A DNA stretch of 64,000 bases from Marinomonas sp. CT5 (GCF_018336975.1 NZ_CP025572.1:4138600-4202599), one strand, 5' to 3'; numbered from the stretch's first letter, positions 35,987 to 44,818 are shown. Numbers and translations: made by a program. The notes: generated by a model not told the origin, from the letters alone.

Positions 35987-36886
35987 ATGAGCGTCAGAAT
36001 CGGCATCAACCCATTAACATGGACCAACGACGACCTGCCAACATTGGGAGCAGAAACTTCCCTAGAAACCTGTTTGACAGAAGGCAAACAAGCAGGATTT
36101 AGTGGCTTTGAATTGGGTCAGAAATTCCCTCGAACACCAGAAGTGCTTGGCCCAATCCTAAAGGCCCACGATTTGGACTTGGTTTCAGGCTGGTTCAGTG
36201 GCGAACTCTTGACTCGCAGTGTAGAAGAAGAAATCGAGGCCATAAAACCTCACTTACACTTGCTCAAAACACTTGGTGCAAAAGTCATGGTTTACTGCGA
36301 AGTAACAGGCTGTATCCATGGTCAAATAGAAACCCCTCTGTCGCACCGTCCAACGATAAGTGAAGCAGACATCGCTGAAATGAGTAAAAAGCTCACTCAA
36401 GTGGCAGATTACTGTCTCTCCGAAGGGGTACAAATTGCTTACCACCATCACATGGGAACCGTCATAGAAAGCCAACACGAAGTTGACTTACTGATGAAAC
36501 ACACGGGGCCTTCTGTTGGTTTGCTTTTGGATACTGGCCATATGACATTTGCAGGCGGTAATCCACTAGAAGTTCAGACAAAGCATGCAGACCGTATTAT
36601 TCATGTGCACTGCAAGGATCTTCGCCCTGAAATTTTAAACGACGCCAAGAATCGCGATTTGAGTTTCTTAAACGCCATGTTGAATGGTGTATTTACCGTG
36701 CCTGGCGATGGTTTTATCGATTACGGCAGCTTATTCAAACAACTTAGAGCCAGTCACTATTCTGGCTGGTTGGTGGTAGAAGCGGAACAAGATCCCGCCG
36801 TTGCACACCCGTTAACTTACGCCACTCTTGGGGCAAATAACCTACAAGCGTTCTGCGCCGAAGCTGGGTTAGACATCCAAAAATAA
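35987..36886 (+). CDS. iolE: myo-Inosose-2 dehydratase
   Basis: IolE removes water from 2-keto-myo-inositol to give the dione that IolD hydrolyses. The protein (299 aa) belongs to the xylose-isomerase-like TIM-barrel family: GINPLTWTNDDLP at the N terminus, GFSGFELGQKFP near 36-47, YHHHMGTVIESQHEVD (about 150-165), LLLDTGHMTFAGG (181-193) and HVHCKDLRP (205-213). The E, D and H metal ligands fall in those strands. GGAG precedes the ATG by 9 nt. It is the third gene of the operon, between two hairpin-bearing gaps. Confidence 0.96.
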   Translation: MSVRIGINPLTWTNDDLPTLGAETSLETCLTEGKQAGFSGFELGQKFPRTPEVLGPILKAHDLDLVSGWFSGELLTRSVEEEIEAIKPHLHLLKTLGAKVMVYCEVTGCIHGQIETPLSHRPTISEADIAEMSKKLTQVADYCLSEGVQIAYHHHMGTVIESQHEVDLLMKHTGPSVGLLLDTGHMTFAGGNPLEVQTKHADRIIHVHCKDLRPEILNDAKNRDLSFLNAMLNGVFTVPGDGFIDYGSLFKQLRASHYSGWLVVEAEQDPAVAHPLTYATLGANNLQAFCAEAGLDIQK

Positions 36887-36905
36887 TCACCCACTTTATA
36901 GTCAT

Positions 36906-36936
36906 GAAGCGAGTACTTATTGACGGTATTCGCTTC
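36906..36936 (+). repeat. Hairpin in the iolE-iolA gap
   Basis: GAAGCGAGTAC (36906-36916) pairs with GTATTCGCTTC (36926-36936) with one G-T wobble and a 9-nt loop. There is no T run, so it is not a normal terminator. It is the second long hairpin between genes of the same operon. Confidence 0.6.
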
Positions 36937-36968
36937 AACAAAAACACTTACAAATGTCAGGTATTGTC

Positions 36969-38471
36969 ATGAAAACATTAGGTAACTACATTAACGGCCA
37001 GCAAGTGGCTAGCCAAAGTGGTCGCACAGGCCCTGTTTACAACCCAGCAACCGGGGTTCAAAGTCTTAGCGTTGCACTCTCTAGTGCAGATGAAACTCGT
37101 ACCGCGATTGAATCGGCTCAAGAAGCATTCAACACCTGGAGCAAGGTCACACCACTTAACCGCGCTCGTGTTATGTTTAAATTTAAGGCCTTGTTAGAAC
37201 AACACGCTGACGAAATCGCCGAGCTAATCACCAGCGAACACGGCAAAGTATTTTCCGATGCTCAAGGCGAATTAACTCGCGGCCTAGAGGTTGTTGAATT
37301 TGCCTGTGGTATTCCACACCTACAAAAAGGCGAGCACAGCCTAAACGTGGGTCGTGGGGTAGACAGCATGTCTTTGATGCAGCCACTTGGCGTTTGTGCC
37401 GGTATTTCACCGTTTAACTTCCCGGCTATGGTGCCTATGTGGATGTTCCCTGTTGCTATCGCCTGCGGCAATACATTTGTAATGAAACCATCAGAAAAAG
37501 ACCCTTCTGTGCCACTACGCTTAGCTGAGCTACTGTCTGAAGCTGGCCTTCCTGATGGCGTTTTCAATATCGTTAATGGCGATAAAGAAGCCGTGGATGT
37601 TCTGCTAACCGATGAACGCGTGCAAGCCGTTAGCTTTGTTGGTTCAACACCCATAGCCGAATACATTTACGCCACCGCGTCTGCTCATGGCAAACGAGTG
37701 CAAGCACTTGGTGGCGCAAAAAATCACATGATCGTCATGCCAGATGCCGACCCAAACCAAGTGGTTGGTTCACTCATGGGGGCCGCCTACGGCTCAGCAG
37801 GCGAACGCTGCATGGCGATTTCTGTAGCGGTCTGTGTGGGTGATGAGGTTGCTGATAATTTAATCGAAAAACTCAACACAGAGATTGACGCAATGCGCGT
37901 TGGCCCAGGTGTTGGTTTACCCGATGAAGCCCATATGGGGCCTGTCATCTCAAAAGAACATTGCGCAAAAATCAAAGAGTATATTGGTATCGGAGTCGAA
38001 GAAGGCGCGACTTTGGTTCGCGATGGTCGTGATTTTGTCTACCCAGGCCACGAAAATGGTTACTTTGTTGGACCCACCCTATTCGACAACGTGAAACAAG
38101 GTATGAGAATTCATAACGAAGAAATCTTTGGACCGGTATTATGTGTGGTACGTGCTAACAGCTACCAAGAAGCATTAGATATGATTAATGCCCATGAATA
38201 TGGCAATGGCACATCGATTTTCACCCGTGATGGTGACACTGCACGTCAATTCTGTGAAGAAGTTCAAGTCGGCATGGTCGGCGTAAACGTCCCCATTCCT
38301 GTCCCAATGGCCTTCCACAGCTTTGGCGGCTGGAAACGTTCTTTATTTGGACCATTACACATGCATGGTCCTGATGGTGTGCGTTTCTATACACGCATGA
38401 AAACCATCACAGCACGCTGGCCAACAGGCCTTCGCGCTGGAGCAGAGTTTTCCATGCCAACAATGAAGTAA
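36969..38471 (+). CDS. iolA: CoA-acylating methylmalonate/malonate-semialdehyde dehydrogenase
   Basis: The enzyme (also called MmsA) oxidises malonate semialdehyde from inositol, or methylmalonate semialdehyde from valine, to acetyl-CoA or propionyl-CoA with NAD. At 500 aa it shows the aldehyde dehydrogenase fold: GVCAGISPFNFPAMVPMW, MKPSEKDPSVP (typical of this subfamily), FVGSTPIAEYIY, and GSAGERCMA with catalytic C281. The ATG used has AGG upstream; an ATG five codons earlier lacks a Shine-Dalgarno. It is the last gene of the operon, followed by a terminator. Position beside iolC-D-E favours the inositol role. Confidence 0.95.
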   Translation: MKTLGNYINGQQVASQSGRTGPVYNPATGVQSLSVALSSADETRTAIESAQEAFNTWSKVTPLNRARVMFKFKALLEQHADEIAELITSEHGKVFSDAQGELTRGLEVVEFACGIPHLQKGEHSLNVGRGVDSMSLMQPLGVCAGISPFNFPAMVPMWMFPVAIACGNTFVMKPSEKDPSVPLRLAELLSEAGLPDGVFNIVNGDKEAVDVLLTDERVQAVSFVGSTPIAEYIYATASAHGKRVQALGGAKNHMIVMPDADPNQVVGSLMGAAYGSAGERCMAISVAVCVGDEVADNLIEKLNTEIDAMRVGPGVGLPDEAHMGPVISKEHCAKIKEYIGIGVEEGATLVRDGRDFVYPGHENGYFVGPTLFDNVKQGMRIHNEEIFGPVLCVVRANSYQEALDMINAHEYGNGTSIFTRDGDTARQFCEEVQVGMVGVNVPIPVPMAFHSFGGWKRSLFGPLHMHGPDGVRFYTRMKTITARWPTGLRAGAEFSMPTMK

Positions 38472-38522
38472 CTCACTTTCCTTGCCGTTTCATAACTAGC
38501 GGAAAAGCAATCAAATACTTTC

Positions 38523-38548
38523 AAAACCCTCCTAATTGGAGGGTTTTT
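38523..38548 (+). terminator. Terminator of the iol operon
   Basis: AAAACCCTCC (38523-38532) and GGAGGGTTTT (38538-38547) form a perfect 10-bp stem with loop TAATT, ending in TTTTTG. About 50 bp past the iolA stop. Confidence 0.88.
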
Positions 38549-38653
38549 GTTTTATATCAATCGCACCTTTTCATCATTACGGGAGTAGAATGGGAATAAC
38601 ATTTACGACAGAGACATCCGCTTGATATGAGAGCGAACCTTACCGGTCAAGGT

Positions 38654-39481
38654 TTATGATTCCCTCTCGCCAGATTGAGGTGTACTGGTTATCAATATTT
38701 CATCTAAAAAAATGGCAAATAGCTCCGCCTGAGAGTTGATACCAAGTTTCTTGTATAAGTTTTTACAATGAACCTTGCTGGTTCCAAATGCAATGCCAAG
38801 CAGCTCGGATATGGCCTTCAAGGAATAACCACGAATGATCAATAACGCGACGTCGCGTTCTCTTTCTGTCAGTGTGTGACAGCCAAATTGCTTTAACACT
38901 TGAGACATATGGTCATGCACAATCAGCTTGTGATTTTTCTCTGAGGTCTGTCTTAAGAAAGGCTGATTTTCTCCCCAATGTTGTTTGACTGTTGCCCTGA
39001 GCAAAGGGTAAATGAAGCGTAACATTTTATAGAGCGCGGGATTGACCTGAGCATTTAGCAAACCTATCGAAATTTGAATTTGCTGCCAGGCATCAAGATT
39101 GATCACAATCACCACCTCTTCTTCAATTTCTAGCCGTTGATAATACTCATAGAAGTACTGACTTTGATAAAAGTTATCTGGGGCAAATTCATGTAAAAAA
39201 TAAAAACCATCCACTAGTTGCTTATTAATATGTGCATGAAACCAAGGGTCCAGTTGGTAACACCCGCTGACATAATTATCGACGACACATATTTTCTTAT
39301 GGCTGGGTACTAAAGATATTAGCTCAGTGGGAGGCAAACTACCCTCAAAGCCAAAGATAACGGCTTGATCGAAATGAAACTGATGTTTTAAGGCCATTAA
39401 GAGCGTTGTTGCGAACTCGTCACAACCAATCGCTTCGACCAGTCCTGCTGAGTCTTTAGCCCATTGATTATTCACACGCAT
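38654..39481 (-). CDS. LuxR-type HTH transcriptional regulator
   Basis: A 275-aa protein with a C-terminal GerE/LuxR HTH (about 205-265): LTERERDVALLIIRGYSLKAISELLGIAFGTSKVHCKNLYKKLGI. The N-terminal 190 residues form an effector-like domain with aromatic-rich CYQLDPWFHAHI, GFYFLHEFAPDNFYQSQYFYEYYQ and EEEVVIVINLD. It is not a response-regulator receiver and I do not see the acyl-homoserine-lactone pocket pattern, so it is probably an orphan metabolic regulator. AAGGTG lies before the ATG. It is divergent from the transporter/amidohydrolase genes and is their likely activator. The 266-bp gap shows no clear dyad. Confidence 0.85.
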   Translation of the reverse strand: MRVNNQWAKDSAGLVEAIGCDEFATTLLMALKHQFHFDQAVIFGFEGSLPPTELISLVPSHKKICVVDNYVSGCYQLDPWFHAHINKQLVDGFYFLHEFAPDNFYQSQYFYEYYQRLEIEEEVVIVINLDAWQQIQISIGLLNAQVNPALYKMLRFIYPLLRATVKQHWGENQPFLRQTSEKNHKLIVHDHMSQVLKQFGCHTLTERERDVALLIIRGYSLKAISELLGIAFGTSKVHCKNLYKKLGINSQAELFAIFLDEILITSTPQSGERES

Positions 39482-39650
39482 TACCCACCTTATGCATTCT
39501 CTTCAGAATACAGTAAACATCTAACTCTCCCCAGCTTCTTTTGACTTCTACCTCCTCAGCTAATGAAAAAGGGGTATAGGAAGTAAAGCCCGTCACTGAA
39601 ACTATTAGTGTTCAATAACTAAAACTAAAACCTCAAGGAACATTACCAAC

Positions 39651-39758
39651 ATGACAACCCTCATTTGCCATCAACGAAAAAATAATCGTCAACGAACGCA
39701 ATCCCCGCTATTGAACAATACAGGCATTTATCACGGAGGGAACCGACATGAAAAGTGA
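39651..39758 (+). CDS. Possible leader peptide before the NhaC-type transporter
   Basis: A 35-codon frame, MTTLICHQRKNNRQRTQS and onward, basic and with no family. AAGGA stands 11 nt before its ATG. Its stop lies 11 bp inside the transporter gene in another frame, so ribosomes finishing it would be close to the GGAGGG and ATG of the transporter. That geometry suggests translational coupling, but a chance frame cannot be excluded. Confidence 0.3.
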   Translation: MTTLICHQRKNNRQRTQSPLLNNTGIYHGGNRHEK

Positions 39759-41196
39759 TATGACACTGTCTTATAAACCAAGAAAGTTAAGCGTTAGCAG
39801 AACCATTATTAATGCCACGTTGATTATAGGGGCTTTGGTGCTAGCCCTATATGGACATATCAGTGTGCAAAACCAACAATACCAATGGTTCTCTTTGTTG
39901 CCTGTAGTCTCAGTACTCAGTTTTGCCTTGTGTACTCACCGTTCCATAGAATCACTGGTTTTTGGTTGTCTTGTCGCAGTCGTTTTAATCAGTCCTGACA
40001 CCATTATCCAGACCATGATTAACACTAATTTGGCAGTTTTGAGTGACGGCGTAACTGGATGGGTTGCGATGATTAGCTTTCTAATTGGCGGGCTGATCGC
40101 ACTGATTAATTTTTCAGGCGGTGCTAAGGCATTCTGTTCAAGCATCAGTGGGTTCTCTAATAATCGCTCCCGCACATTACTCGCATCTTGGGTGATGGGG
40201 CTGATCATTTTTATCGATGATTATATGAATGCTTTAGCCGTAAGTTCGACGATGAAGCCTTTAATAGACAAATATCGTATCTCGCGAGAAATGTTTGCCT
40301 ATGTTGTTGACTCGACAGCCGCTCCAATGTGTGTGTTGGTGCCAATCTCTACGTGGGCAATCTTTCTTATTGGTCTATTTGAGTCACTACAAGTATTCCC
40401 TGAAGGACAAGGATTTAGTGGCTACCTCAGTATAATTCCCTACATGTTTTATGCTTGGTTTGCCATTCTTCTGGTACCTCTTGTTAGTAAAGGGTGGATC
40501 CCCGTACTCGGTGCCATGAAGGCCGCGGAAAAGAATGCTCAATCCATGGATCGCCCTGTTGAAAAAGCCATTCACGAAAGTCATATTCGACCACGACTCA
40601 TTAATTTTTTATTACCCCTTGCTGTATTTATGGTCGCGACACTTTACTTTGAAAATGACACGCTTAATGGAGTTGTTGTCGCATTTATCGTCACATTTGC
40701 GTTGCTTTGGTTGCAAAAAGCAGGTTCTCTTTCTCACATCACGGAAACGGCCATCGATGGATTTAACACCATGATGCAGCCCGTCTTGATTGTTATTACA
40801 GCATTTGTGCTTCAGCGTTTTAACTCGGAGTTGGGCTTCTCCGAATTTATCATCACATCAGTCACGCCATACATGAATGCCGCGTTGCTGCCGGCTATGA
40901 CTTTTATCATTCTTTCTGCTTTGGCATTTGCCACAGGATCATTTTGGGGAATCTATGCCATTGCTCTCCCTGTTATATTTCCTTTGGCACAGGCATTGGA
41001 CGCCAACATTCCGCTTACCATTGGTGCGTTTGTTTCCGCCGGAGTCTTTGGTAGCCACGCTTGTTTCTTTGGTGATGCCACGGTTATTACGGCAAAAGGC
41101 GCGGGTTGCGAACCCTTCCAACACGCTATTACCCAATTGCCGTATGCACTAATCGCAGCCTTTTTCTCAACCATTCTATTTCTTGTCTTAGCTTAG
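39748..41196 (+). CDS. NhaC-family Na+/H+ antiporter-like transporter
   Basis: Inner-membrane transporter of 482 aa with about eleven or twelve hydrophobic segments. The family pattern is seen in MISFLIGGLIALINFSGGAKAF, LIIFIDDYMNALAVSSTMKPL, DSTAAPMCVLVPISTWAIFL and the C-terminal GVFGSHACFFGDATVITAKGAG. Proteins in this family include Na+/H+ antiporters and substrate/ion antiporters; the paired neighbour suggests it imports an organic compound. GGAGGG stands 7 nt before the ATG. The following amidohydrolase gene begins 11 bp after its stop, so the two form an operon. Confidence 0.85.
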   Translation: MKSDMTLSYKPRKLSVSRTIINATLIIGALVLALYGHISVQNQQYQWFSLLPVVSVLSFALCTHRSIESLVFGCLVAVVLISPDTIIQTMINTNLAVLSDGVTGWVAMISFLIGGLIALINFSGGAKAFCSSISGFSNNRSRTLLASWVMGLIIFIDDYMNALAVSSTMKPLIDKYRISREMFAYVVDSTAAPMCVLVPISTWAIFLIGLFESLQVFPEGQGFSGYLSIIPYMFYAWFAILLVPLVSKGWIPVLGAMKAAEKNAQSMDRPVEKAIHESHIRPRLINFLLPLAVFMVATLYFENDTLNGVVVAFIVTFALLWLQKAGSLSHITETAIDGFNTMMQPVLIVITAFVLQRFNSELGFSEFIITSVTPYMNAALLPAMTFIILSALAFATGSFWGIYAIALPVIFPLAQALDANIPLTIGAFVSAGVFGSHACFFGDATVITAKGAGCEPFQHAITQLPYALIAAFFSTILFLVLA

Positions 41197-41207
41197 GAGC
41201 ACTCAAG

Positions 41208-42332
41208 ATGTTTAACCGTAAAACAGGTTTCTTTTATGATGAGCTTTGTATGTGGCATGACCCAGGTAATCGCGGCATGTTCGACGCCATGGGGCTTTAT
41301 TTTCAACCTTTTACTTCTTTTGAAAACCCTGAGACAAAACGACGTATAAGAAACCTATTAGAAGTTAGTGGGGTTATAAAAACACTTGAATGTCGAAGTG
41401 CTGAGCCTGCAACTGAGGCAGACATACTGAATGTCCATAGTGCCGAGTATATCAAACGCTTGGCTCATGACAGCGAACAAGGCCCCGGAGATGCGGCTTC
41501 CCCCAGTAATATCAGCGACGGAGCTCCCTATTCAAAGGGCGCCTATGATATTGCTAAGCTTTCAGCAGGGCTTGCAAAATCAGCCGTAGAGCAAGTTATG
41601 AAGGGCGAGCTCAAAAATGCTTACGTACTAACTCGCCCTCCGGGCCATCACGCTAAACGGGATGGCGGCTGTGGCTTTTGTTTGCTAGGCAATATTGCGA
41701 TTGCGATTGAGTCTGCTAGAACCCAATCCTTAGTCTCCAAGGTAGCGGTTATTGACTGGGACGTGCACCATGGTAATGGGACGCAAGATGCCTTTTACGA
41801 GAATGATGAAGTTCTGACCATTTCCATTCACCATGATAATAATTTTCCTTTGGACTCTGGTGCGCACACGGAACGAGGAGCGGGTAAAGGTCATGGTTAT
41901 AACTTAAATATCCCGCTCCCTGCTGGCAGCGGTATTGGCGCATACATGGCGACGCTTGATCAATTGGTTATACCAGCCCTAGAACGTTTCCAGCCAGATC
42001 TAATAGTGGTCGCTTGTGGTTATGATGCGGCAGCATTAGACCCTCTTGGTCCAATGATTTTAGACAGTGAAGCTTATCGAGAGATGATGCTGAAAATAAT
42101 GGAAGTAGCAGCTAAATTGTGCGAAGACAAGGTAGTCGTGGTGCATGAAGGAGGTTATTCTGAAACCTATGTTCCCATTTGTGCGCTTGCTTTGATAGAA
42201 GCAATGAGTGGCCAAACAAGCTCGGTAAAAGACTATGTTGGCGAAGAGATTCGAGCATGGGGACAGCAAGAATTAATGCCACATCAACAAACTTTGCTTA
42301 GCGAACTGACACCTTATTTACAAGATATCTAA
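41208..42332 (+). CDS. Histone-deacetylase/acetylpolyamine-amidohydrolase family protein
   Basis: Zinc-dependent deacetylase of 374 aa. The family core is complete: RPPGHHAKRDGGCGF (143-157) with H147-H148 as catalytic pair, DWDVHHGNGT (183-192) with zinc ligands D185 and H187, GYDAAALDPLG (271-281) with zinc ligand D273, and HEGGYSE near the C terminus carrying the catalytic tyrosine. Bacterial members remove acetyl groups from polyamines or other small amines. AGGAG is 8 nt before the ATG; an open frame upstream overlaps the transporter gene and is ignored. It is co-transcribed with the NhaC-type transporter, so the likely job is hydrolysis of an imported N-acyl compound. Confidence 0.9.
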   Translation: MFNRKTGFFYDELCMWHDPGNRGMFDAMGLYFQPFTSFENPETKRRIRNLLEVSGVIKTLECRSAEPATEADILNVHSAEYIKRLAHDSEQGPGDAASPSNISDGAPYSKGAYDIAKLSAGLAKSAVEQVMKGELKNAYVLTRPPGHHAKRDGGCGFCLLGNIAIAIESARTQSLVSKVAVIDWDVHHGNGTQDAFYENDEVLTISIHHDNNFPLDSGAHTERGAGKGHGYNLNIPLPAGSGIGAYMATLDQLVIPALERFQPDLIVVACGYDAAALDPLGPMILDSEAYREMMLKIMEVAAKLCEDKVVVVHEGGYSETYVPICALALIEAMSGQTSSVKDYVGEEIRAWGQQELMPHQQTLLSELTPYLQDI

Positions 42333-42371
42333 CAAGGTCAGAAAATACTAATTAGTTTTTCTCTGACAAAC

Positions 42372-42405
42372 TAAGCCGGTAAGGTTCCATAATCTTGCCG
42401 GCTTA
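42372..42405 (+). terminator. Hairpin after the amidohydrolase gene
   Basis: TAAGCCGGTAAG (42372-42383) and CTTGCCGGCTTA (42394-42405) pair over 12 positions with one wobble. There is no T run (AATTAATTG follows), so it is a weak or Rho-assisted terminator. The remainder of the gap up to olsF holds nothing else that I can identify. Confidence 0.5.
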
Positions 42406-42581
42406 ATTAATTGAAACAATAATATTTGTTCGAGCTTCAAGATCTACTCCCCTTCAACAACAATTACAAAACAACTCATTAACTGGTCATATTTTCGCCA
42501 CATAAACGTCACGACGCTGTCATATTGACGTTCTACTCTGATTAATAAGATAACCAAACCTTATTAGAGCGGAGCACCACT

Positions 42582-44312
42582 GTGATTCAAGTCGAGCAAA
42601 TGATTGCCAATAAATCACCTCAGTTTTTCGACAAAAGCCCTCTTATCACTCGCCCGACGTTAAGCGTGTTAAAACGCTTATTCCACGAAAGTGAAGTAAA
42701 CCAATTCCTGGAAAAAAACGACGGCTGTGTCGGCTTCGAATTTATTGATCGTGTGCTGGATCACTTCAACTTTAGCTATCAAGTCAGTCAAGTTGATCGA
42801 CGAAACATTCCTGCCAGTGGACGTGTGATGATCATCGCCAATCACCCTCTTGGCGCTTTAGATGGCTTAGCATTACTGCGCTTGATTGGTGAGATTCGAC
42901 CTGATGTAAAAATCGTCGCGAATGATTTGTTAATGGGGTTTGATGGTTTAAAACAGCTGGTTCTTCCAGTCGATAACCTTGGTGGCAAAACAGCTCGTCA
43001 GCAATTAAAAGCCATTATGAGCTGCTTGCACAACGAAGAAGCCGTGATTATTTTCCCGGCTGGTGAAGTGTCGCGTATGTCACCCAGCGGCATCAAAGAT
43101 CAAAAGTGGAATCAAAACTATTTGAAACTGGCGCAAAAAACCAACAGCCCGTTACTGCCGGTTCATATTGGCGGACGTAACTCCATGTTGTTTTACACTA
43201 GCTCGATTTTGTATCGCCCACTGTCTACCATACAGCTAGCAAACGAGATGTTCCGCCAGCGCAATCGTAAAATCCCAATGCAAGTAGGCCAAGCCATTCC
43301 CATTCAAGAACTGGCTCAACTGCCTTTAAGTGATAAAGAAAAAAACAAACTGGTGAAACGCCACTTGTACCGAATTGCAAAGGGAAAAAAACCGCTGCTC
43401 AAAACCGAAAAGACCGTTGAGCATCCACAAAACAGACAGATGATCAAACAAGAGCTTAAAATCGCTGAGCACCTTGGCAGCACCAAGGATAACAAACAGA
43501 TTTATCTGTTTGATTACGATCCCATGTCAGTCACTATGAAAGAGATTGGACGTTTACGGGAAGTGGCCTTCCGAAAAGTGGGGGAAGGCACAGGGGAACG
43601 CTCTGATTTGGATAAGTTCGATCAGTACTATCGTCACCTGATTCTATGGGACGAAGAAGAACTTGAAATTGTCGGCGCTTATCGCATTGGCGAAGTCGCT
43701 CGTTATATGAAATCTGAGACGCCAAACCGTATCTACAGCTCAGAATTGTTCCAATACTCTTGTGATATGGAGCCTTACTTCGAACAAGGGATTGAGTTGG
43801 GCCGTAGTTTTATCCAGCCTAAATACTGGGGCAAACGTAGCTTGGATTATTTGTGGTATGGCATTGGTGCTTACTTAGACAGACATCCTGACATACGTTA
43901 TATGTTCGGCCCAGTGAGTCTCAGTAATAACTACCCACAAGCCGCAAAGGATTTCATTGTTTCATTTTACAAACTCTATTTTGCTGACAACGAACATTTA
44001 GCTCGCTCTTTCACCCCTTATCAGGTTAACGCGGAACATTCTGACATTATTTCAGCTATGTTCAGCGGCAATGATTACGAAGAAGATTTTAAAATACTAA
44101 AAGAACAACTCAGTCACTTTGGCGCCAGTGTGCCAACTTTATTTAAGCAATACAGTGAGTTGTGTGAGAAGGGAGGGGTTCGCTTCTTAGACTTTGGTGT
44201 CGATGCCGACTTTGGTTACTGTGTGGACGGTTTGGTCCTAGTAGACCTAAATACAGTCAAAGAAGCGAAAAATAAACGTTACCGAGGCCACAATGATGGC
44301 TCTCACGCCTAG
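42582..44312 (+). CDS. olsF: Bifunctional ornithine lipid synthase-like acyltransferase (OlsF type)
   Basis: A 576-aa fusion of two acyltransferase domains. The N-terminal part (about 60-290) is PlsC-like with NHPLGALDG (87-95), a spaced variant of the HX4D block, and FPAGEVSRM; it should add the second, ester-linked acyl chain (OlsA-like). The C-terminal part (about 310-560) is the OlsB-like GNAT domain, with LREVAFRKVGEGTGERSDLDKFD and GAYRIGEV; it should N-acylate ornithine. OlsF fusions of this order make ornithine lipids, phosphorus-free membrane lipids formed especially under phosphate limitation. A GTG start has GGAGC 6 nt upstream. No Pho box was found by eye. It stands alone. Confidence 0.85.
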   Translation: MIQVEQMIANKSPQFFDKSPLITRPTLSVLKRLFHESEVNQFLEKNDGCVGFEFIDRVLDHFNFSYQVSQVDRRNIPASGRVMIIANHPLGALDGLALLRLIGEIRPDVKIVANDLLMGFDGLKQLVLPVDNLGGKTARQQLKAIMSCLHNEEAVIIFPAGEVSRMSPSGIKDQKWNQNYLKLAQKTNSPLLPVHIGGRNSMLFYTSSILYRPLSTIQLANEMFRQRNRKIPMQVGQAIPIQELAQLPLSDKEKNKLVKRHLYRIAKGKKPLLKTEKTVEHPQNRQMIKQELKIAEHLGSTKDNKQIYLFDYDPMSVTMKEIGRLREVAFRKVGEGTGERSDLDKFDQYYRHLILWDEEELEIVGAYRIGEVARYMKSETPNRIYSSELFQYSCDMEPYFEQGIELGRSFIQPKYWGKRSLDYLWYGIGAYLDRHPDIRYMFGPVSLSNNYPQAAKDFIVSFYKLYFADNEHLARSFTPYQVNAEHSDIISAMFSGNDYEEDFKILKEQLSHFGASVPTLFKQYSELCEKGGVRFLDFGVDADFGYCVDGLVLVDLNTVKEAKNKRYRGHNDGSHA

Positions 44313-44319
44313 TCAATTA

Positions 44320-44478
44320 TCAGGAATCATGATGATGCCCATGATAGTGATGCTTATGATGTTTATGGGGGTAGTGGTCGTCCTCTCGCTGTTCGGAGCG
44401 TTTAAAGACAACCAGATAAACAATCTTAATGACCAGCAACACACTTAATACAATAAGAACGACCATTTGAAGATCCAT
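44320..44478 (-). CDS. Small membrane protein with His-rich tail
   Basis: A 52-aa protein with one N-terminal hydrophobic helix (MDLQMVVLIVLSVLLVIKIVYLVVF) and a cytoplasmic or periplasmic tail of KRSEQREDD followed by a cluster of ten histidines in 18 residues. The tail could bind Ni, Zn or Cu, but no partner is known. The ATG has GAGG 6 nt upstream; a frame 15 codons longer lacks one. A minus-strand -10 box TATACT lies at 44512-44517. It converges on olsF with a 7-bp gap. The family is not recognised. Confidence 0.6.
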   Translation of the reverse strand: MDLQMVVLIVLSVLLVIKIVYLVVFKRSEQREDDHYPHKHHKHHYHGHHHDS

Positions 44479-44523
44479 AAAACACCTCGTTATTTTTGTT
44501 GGTGTAACTTCAGTATAGAACAC

Positions 44524-44818
44524 AAGAAGGTTTAAAATGTGAATTTACATCTTGCATTTCTACCAACAGAATAAGCCCAGAAATAGCGCATTCAGTATGG
44601 CCTTCGACACTAAAATGGTTCTAAAAATCCGCTCCAAATTCTAGTGCGACGGGCTTTTCGTCTGAAAATTAATGAGTTAGAAAATATGGCGTAGGCTTTG
44701 CTTGTATCTTTTTTAACGGACCGATTTAAAAAGCTTTTTACTAGCTGAGTTCAACAACTACCTCGGGCTTTTGCGGTAGCCTTACACATTTGTCTATCAA
44801 TAGACTACGGAGCTGGAA
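44524..44818. other. Intergenic stretch before the CBM48 gene
   Basis: No gene and no convincing promoter was recognised for the plus-strand gene that follows. Two short hairpins are possible, GACG/CGTC near 44649-44663 and CTACC/GGTAG near 44758-44780; both are too weak to call. Confidence 0.4.
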
